Shown piece by piece: positions 15,447-18,061 of a stretch of DNA of 18,061 nucleotides (position 1 is the first letter of the stretch; each line of letters starts with the position of its first letter). The position numbers and the translations under genes are program-made. The notes below the pieces were generated by a model that made no database searches, was not told the DNA's origin, and worked only from the letters and a program-made list of their open reading frames with translations. The DNA lies in assembly GCA_017431185.1 (NCBI GenBank), contig JAFRLP010000648.1, forward strand, positions 1-18,061, in the 5' to 3' direction. The DNA comes from Victivallales bacterium (GTDB lineage Bacteria > Verrucomicrobiota > Lentisphaeria > Oligosphaerales > Oligosphaeraceae).

Positions 15447-16691
15447 TCAGATTGCCCTGGAAGCCTGGCATTTCCTCAGTTCGTCAATGTTTGTGGCGAC
15501 CTTGCGCACAATCTCGCCAAGTTTGACCACGGTCTCCCGATGCGTCAGAACCTGGTGCGCCACGCCGAGGGTTTTTGGGAAAAGCCTCTCGCAGACAGGG
15601 CAGCAGTCGCCCTCCCCGAAGCGGAACTGCCCTGGCTTGAGATTGAACAGCGCATGGCGATAGACTGGCCCGTGAGTCCCGTTGCCGATGGAGAAACCCT
15701 CTGCGACGCATGCGGCATTGATGGTGTCCTTGTCGATGCCCGCGAATTGTTCTCCGTCGAAAATGAAATGCAGCGAGTAATAGCCCTGCGGGTCGGCTAG
15801 GCGGCCAGGCGCCTGAATCCGCACGCCAGGAACGTCCTTGAGCATGTCGGTCAGCAGCCGGGCGTGCTCGCCATACGTCTGGATGAGTTGCGGGAGTCCC
15901 TTGAGTTGCTCCAGCAGAATCAGCGCCTGGAAGGCGGTGGCACGGTAGTTGTGGCAAATCAGTCCCTCCGGCGCACGGATGGCCTGGCCCTGCTTGACCC
16001 CGCGGGCGTAGCCGATATGCTTCAGCAGGTAAATCTTTTCGGCGAGTTTTTCATCGTTGGTGATGCAAATCCCGCCCTCGCCGGAGGCCATCGTCTTGGA
16101 CTGCTGGAAACTGAACGAGCCGACGGCCCCCCAGCTGCCGACGCCGCGTCCGTTCCAGAAACCGCCCTGCATGTGCGCACAGTCCTCGATGACGGGGATG
16201 CCGTGCCTGTCCCCGATGGCCAGCAGTTTTTCCAGGTCGGCGGTGGAACCGTAGGCATGGACGGGGATGATGGCCTTCGTCTTCGGGGTGATGGCGGCCT
16301 CGACCCGAACGGGGTCCAGGCAGAGCGTGGCGGGGTCGATGTCCACAATCACTGGCGTCGCACCGACGTAGTAGGCGGCCAGCGCGGTCGCCATCCAGGT
16401 CAGCGCGGGCACGATGACCTCATCTCCTTGTCCGACCCCAAGCGCAGCCAGCGCACATTCCAGCGTGGTGGTGCCGTTCGCCATGAAAACACCGTATTTC
16501 GCGCCATGGTACTTGGCGAACTCCCTCTCGAACTCCTGCTCCATCTGGCTGTTGAACGACCAGTTCCCGCTCATGTAGAGTTCCTTGAGCCTCTCCGCCG
16601 TCTCCTCATTCCGAGGAGGCCATGAGCGAACTGCAAGGGGCTGATTTTCAGGAACGATTCTTGCTCCGCCGAGAATTGCCAGATTTGCCAT
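15447..16691 (-). CDS. DegT/DnrJ/EryC1-type PLP-dependent aminotransferase
   Basis: This 414-aa protein has the features of sugar and cyclitol aminotransferases of fold type I: FMANGTTTLECALAALG (69-85), VIVPALTWMATA (92-103), the PLP-contacting Asp in VIEDCAHMQGG (D170), and the Schiff-base Lys in SFSFQQSKTMASGEGG (K199). Such enzymes move an amino group, usually from Glu or Gln, onto a keto-sugar or keto-inositol, and can act in the making of antibiotics and cell-surface sugars or in the use of amino sugars. It is the first gene of a minus-strand operon with two amidohydrolase-like genes. AAAGGA about 10 nt before the ATG supports the start. It probably answers to the AraC regulator just upstream (see motif 16790-16802). 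Confidence 0.94.
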   Translation of the reverse strand: MANLAILGGARIVPENQPLAVRSWPPRNEETAERLKELYMSGNWSFNSQMEQEFEREFAKYHGAKYGVFMANGTTTLECALAALGVGQGDEVIVPALTWMATALAAYYVGATPVIVDIDPATLCLDPVRVEAAITPKTKAIIPVHAYGSTADLEKLLAIGDRHGIPVIEDCAHMQGGFWNGRGVGSWGAVGSFSFQQSKTMASGEGGICITNDEKLAEKIYLLKHIGYARGVKQGQAIRAPEGLICHNYRATAFQALILLEQLKGLPQLIQTYGEHARLLTDMLKDVPGVRIQAPGRLADPQGYYSLHFIFDGEQFAGIDKDTINAACVAEGFSIGNGTHGPVYRHALFNLKPGQFRFGEGDCCPVCERLFPKTLGVAHQVLTHRETVVKLGEIVRKVATNIDELRKCQASRAI

Positions 16692-16737
16692 TTTTCAATT
16701 TTCCTTTCTGTTTGGATGGGGTGACCGTTTTCTGATT

Positions 16738-16766
16738 AATATAATCCATGGAGCAGAAAGCTTAAA
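16738..16766 (-). promoter_or_regulatory. Possible promoter of the aminotransferase operon
   Basis: On the minus strand, TATATT (16738-16743) is a good -10 box; the sequence 17 nt upstream is TTTAAG (16761-16766), a poor -35. A weak -35 fits activation by an upstream-bound AraC-type protein, such as at 16790-16802. Confidence 0.4.
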
Positions 16767-16789
16767 TATTCCGTTTTTGCCAAAAGTTG

Positions 16790-16802
16790 TCCAATCTTGC
16801 TG
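16790..16802 (-). promoter_or_regulatory. 13-bp motif shared with the regulator's own leader
   Basis: CAGCAAGATTGGA on the minus strand, 23 nt upstream of the putative -35 box of the aminotransferase operon, is identical to positions 17666-17678 (plus strand) inside the AraC leader. A GGAATATT segment also occurs at both places. Candidate binding site for the AraC regulator encoded between them. The rest of 16692-16819 shows no gene. Confidence 0.5.
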
Positions 16803-16819
16803 TTTTCAGTCTGCAGTTT

Positions 16820-17629
16820 CTATCGCCGATGCAGCCGAAACCATTTCGAGAATGCGGCGGACGAGGAGAAGCCCAGTTCGTATGCAATCTCCTTCTGCTT
16901 GAGTCCTTTCATCAAGGCGTCCTGGGTAAATGCCAGCCGAACCTCGTTGATATAGGCGCCGAGCGGCATCCCCTGCACCTCGCTGAATTTATGCGCCAGA
17001 TAAAACCTGCTGTAGCCGAACACCTTTTCCAGATTCTCCAGCGAACAGTCGCACGCATTGCGGGACTCGATGTAAAGCCTCAACGACAAGACCAGGTCGG
17101 AGCCGAAAGGCTTAGAGCCACCCGAATGTCCGCTTGCACGAAGCATGACCTCCTCCAGCAGGCAGCGCAGCGGCGACAGCAGGTACCGTTCCGCCGTGCC
17201 ATCCGTCCTACAATCCTGCCTTTTCCATTCGTTCCAGCGAGAATTGAGCAGCAAGCATAAGTAGGACGGCAGCCGAAGCACACCGAAGATGTCGTAATGT
17301 CCATGCATCCCGACGCGGCAGAAATTGCAGCTGGCCTGGTTGCCCTCGAAATGAATCCACAAGTCCAGCAGGCCATGTTCTTTCTCGGCATAACCGAAAC
17401 TGTGCGGCATCCAGGAATCAATCAGGACGGCCATGCCTGGAGTCAGGTGATAATTTCGGTTCTGAAGACAAAAGACTTCTTCGCCCTCCAGCGACAGCAC
17501 AATCTCTCGTCCAGGATGCTTGTGCAACCGCACGCCTGGTTCAGGGCCTTCCCCTGGCGCATTGGGCGCTGATGAACAGAAGATGATTTTCCCTTCCAGG
17601 GTCTGCTGCAGAATCTCGGTTACGTCCAT
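16820..17629 (-). CDS. AraC-family transcriptional regulator
   Basis: This 269-aa protein has a cupin sensor domain (about 33-95) with a GVRLHKHPGREIVLSLEGE strand and a LTPGMAVLIDSWMPHSFGY strand. The C-terminal AraC helix-turn-helix is at about 175-269, with LENLEKVFGYSRFYLAHKFSEVQGMPLGAYI and KQKEIAYELGFSSSAAFSKWFRLH. It ends abruptly after the second HTH, at the usual place. The frame is open from ATG 17740, but ATG 17629 has GGAG 6 nt upstream and the better promoter lies between the two starts. It precedes the aminotransferase operon on the same strand and is divergent from the isomerase gene at 17816, so it probably controls both. CNFC (101-104) could be a redox or metal site, but this is speculative. 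Confidence 0.92.
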   Translation of the reverse strand: MDVTEILQQTLEGKIIFCSSAPNAPGEGPEPGVRLHKHPGREIVLSLEGEEVFCLQNRNYHLTPGMAVLIDSWMPHSFGYAEKEHGLLDLWIHFEGNQASCNFCRVGMHGHYDIFGVLRLPSYLCLLLNSRWNEWKRQDCRTDGTAERYLLSPLRCLLEEVMLRASGHSGGSKPFGSDLVLSLRLYIESRNACDCSLENLEKVFGYSRFYLAHKFSEVQGMPLGAYINEVRLAFTQDALMKGLKQKEIAYELGFSSSAAFSKWFRLHRR

Positions 17630-17645
17630 CAAACTCTCCGCAAAA

Positions 17646-17687
17646 CCGCAATATTCGACCCATTTCAGCAAGATTGGAATATTGCGG
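17646..17687. promoter_or_regulatory. Perfect 11-bp dyad in the leader of the AraC gene
   Basis: CCGCAATATTC (17646-17656) and GAATATTGCGG (17677-17687) are perfect inverted repeats with a 20-nt spacer, 31 bp centre to centre (about three helical turns). The spacer and right arm contain the CAGCAAGATTGGA motif. It lies between the putative promoter and the start codon, ending 7 nt before the ribosome binding site at 17634-17639. It may be an autoregulatory operator or an RNA stem that affects translation. Confidence 0.65.
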
Positions 17688-17707
17688 GATTTTCTTTTCA
17701 GTTTTAT

Positions 17708-17735
17708 AATATATTTTGTTTCTGGCTCAAGACAA
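17708..17735 (-). promoter_or_regulatory. Possible promoter of the second AraC gene
   Basis: On the minus strand, TTGTCT (17730-17735) and TATATT (17708-17713) are separated by 16 nt, followed by AT-rich sequence. It lies downstream of the ATG at 17740 and so argues for the start at 17629. Confidence 0.45.
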
Positions 17736-17815
17736 GTCATATCCGCTGGAAACGGCGGTCATTCCTTCCGATTCGGGAAAGCCGTCAAACCACAAAATCG
17801 GGCAAGGTGAGCATC

Positions 17816-18061
17816 ATGAAGGATTTGAAAATCGGGATTCAGATGTATACGCTTCGAGAGGCGTTGAAAGAGGATTTCAAGGGTGTCTGCCGTGAACTGG
17901 TGAAGCTGGGTTGCGACGGTGTGGAATTCGTCCAGCTCTTCGGCGGGATGGAGCCGCTGGAACTGGCCGCATTTCTGAAGGAAATCGGTCTGCAGGCATG
18001 CGGCATGCATCTAAGCGCGGGCGACTTTGCCCCTGACGCCGATGGTCGCGGGCTAGAATAC
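17816..18061 (+). CDS. Sugar phosphate isomerase/epimerase (partial, runs off the window)
   Basis: The first 82 residues of a xylose-isomerase-like TIM-barrel protein: KIGIQMYTLR (strand 1), DFKGVCRELVKLGCDGVEFV (helix 1 to strand 2, with Glu 38 in the usual place), a helix around LELAAFLKEIGL, and ACGMHLSAGD. This opening is typical of the AP_endonuc_2 superfamily of sugar isomerases/epimerases, found widely in sugar and inositol catabolism. AAGGTGAG lies just upstream of ATG 17816. It is divergent from the AraC regulator (186 bp between their starts). The 3' end is outside the window. Confidence 0.9.
   Translation, partial: MKDLKIGIQMYTLREALKEDFKGVCRELVKLGCDGVEFVQLFGGMEPLELAAFLKEIGLQACGMHLSAGDFAPDADGRGLEY

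Noticed and set aside
17630..17740. 37-residue N-terminal extension of the second AraC protein
   Set aside because: It spans the putative promoter and dyad; ATG 17629 has a ribosome binding site.
1..18061. CRISPR array, tRNA, rRNA, insertion sequence or phage genes
   Set aside because: No regularly spaced direct repeats, no cloverleaf, no transposase or integrase motifs were seen.

Overview
The window looks like part of a carbohydrate-catabolism region from a PVC-superphylum bacterium, most likely Lentisphaerota (Victivallis-like). This is inferred from three prepilin-type H-X9-DG proteins with an FTL(I/V)[15 protein letters not shown] leader, DUF4838 and LamG/CBM-type secreted proteins, a FAD_oxidored-type oxidoreductase with a long C-terminal extension, and many AraC regulators. 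No SusC/SusD pair, rRNA, tRNA, CRISPR array or insertion sequence was seen.

Region A (1-3360, + strand) begins with the 3' end of a Cys/Gly-rich protein and a long hairpin. It is followed by an array of two H-X9-DG pseudopilins and three short, membrane-anchored paralogous proteins of unknown function, in the order pilin, anchor, anchor, pilin, anchor. It looks like a locally duplicated pilin-plus-partner module.

Region B (3361-8587) is a minus-strand operon: a third pseudopilin, a secreted DUF4838 (GH163-type) protein, then a large FAD-dependent oxidoreductase. It is read divergently from an AraC regulator (8588-9508, +). A near-perfect 18-bp palindrome lies between the two, over both putative -35 boxes. 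The convergent end with region A holds two hairpins.

Region C (9509-13813, +) has a hairpin, a small secreted protein, and a 1147-aa secreted multidomain glycosidase-like protein (LamG-like domain, TIM-barrel-like core, CBM6-like end). The last two genes are coupled by an ATGA overlap.

Region D (13827-16691, minus) is an operon of a DegT/DnrJ/EryC1-type PLP aminotransferase, an amidohydrolase-like protein that has lost all recognisable metal ligands, and an intact amidohydrolase coupled to it by ATGA. Upstream is a second AraC regulator (16820-17629, minus), whose leader carries a perfect 11-bp dyad. A 13-bp motif from that leader recurs in front of the aminotransferase gene, so the regulator probably controls itself and region D. 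Divergent from it, a truncated sugar phosphate isomerase/epimerase gene starts at 17816.

Regions B and C look like extracellular glycan attack; region D and the isomerase look like intracellular processing of an amino- or keto-sugar/cyclitol. The substrates cannot be read from the sequence.
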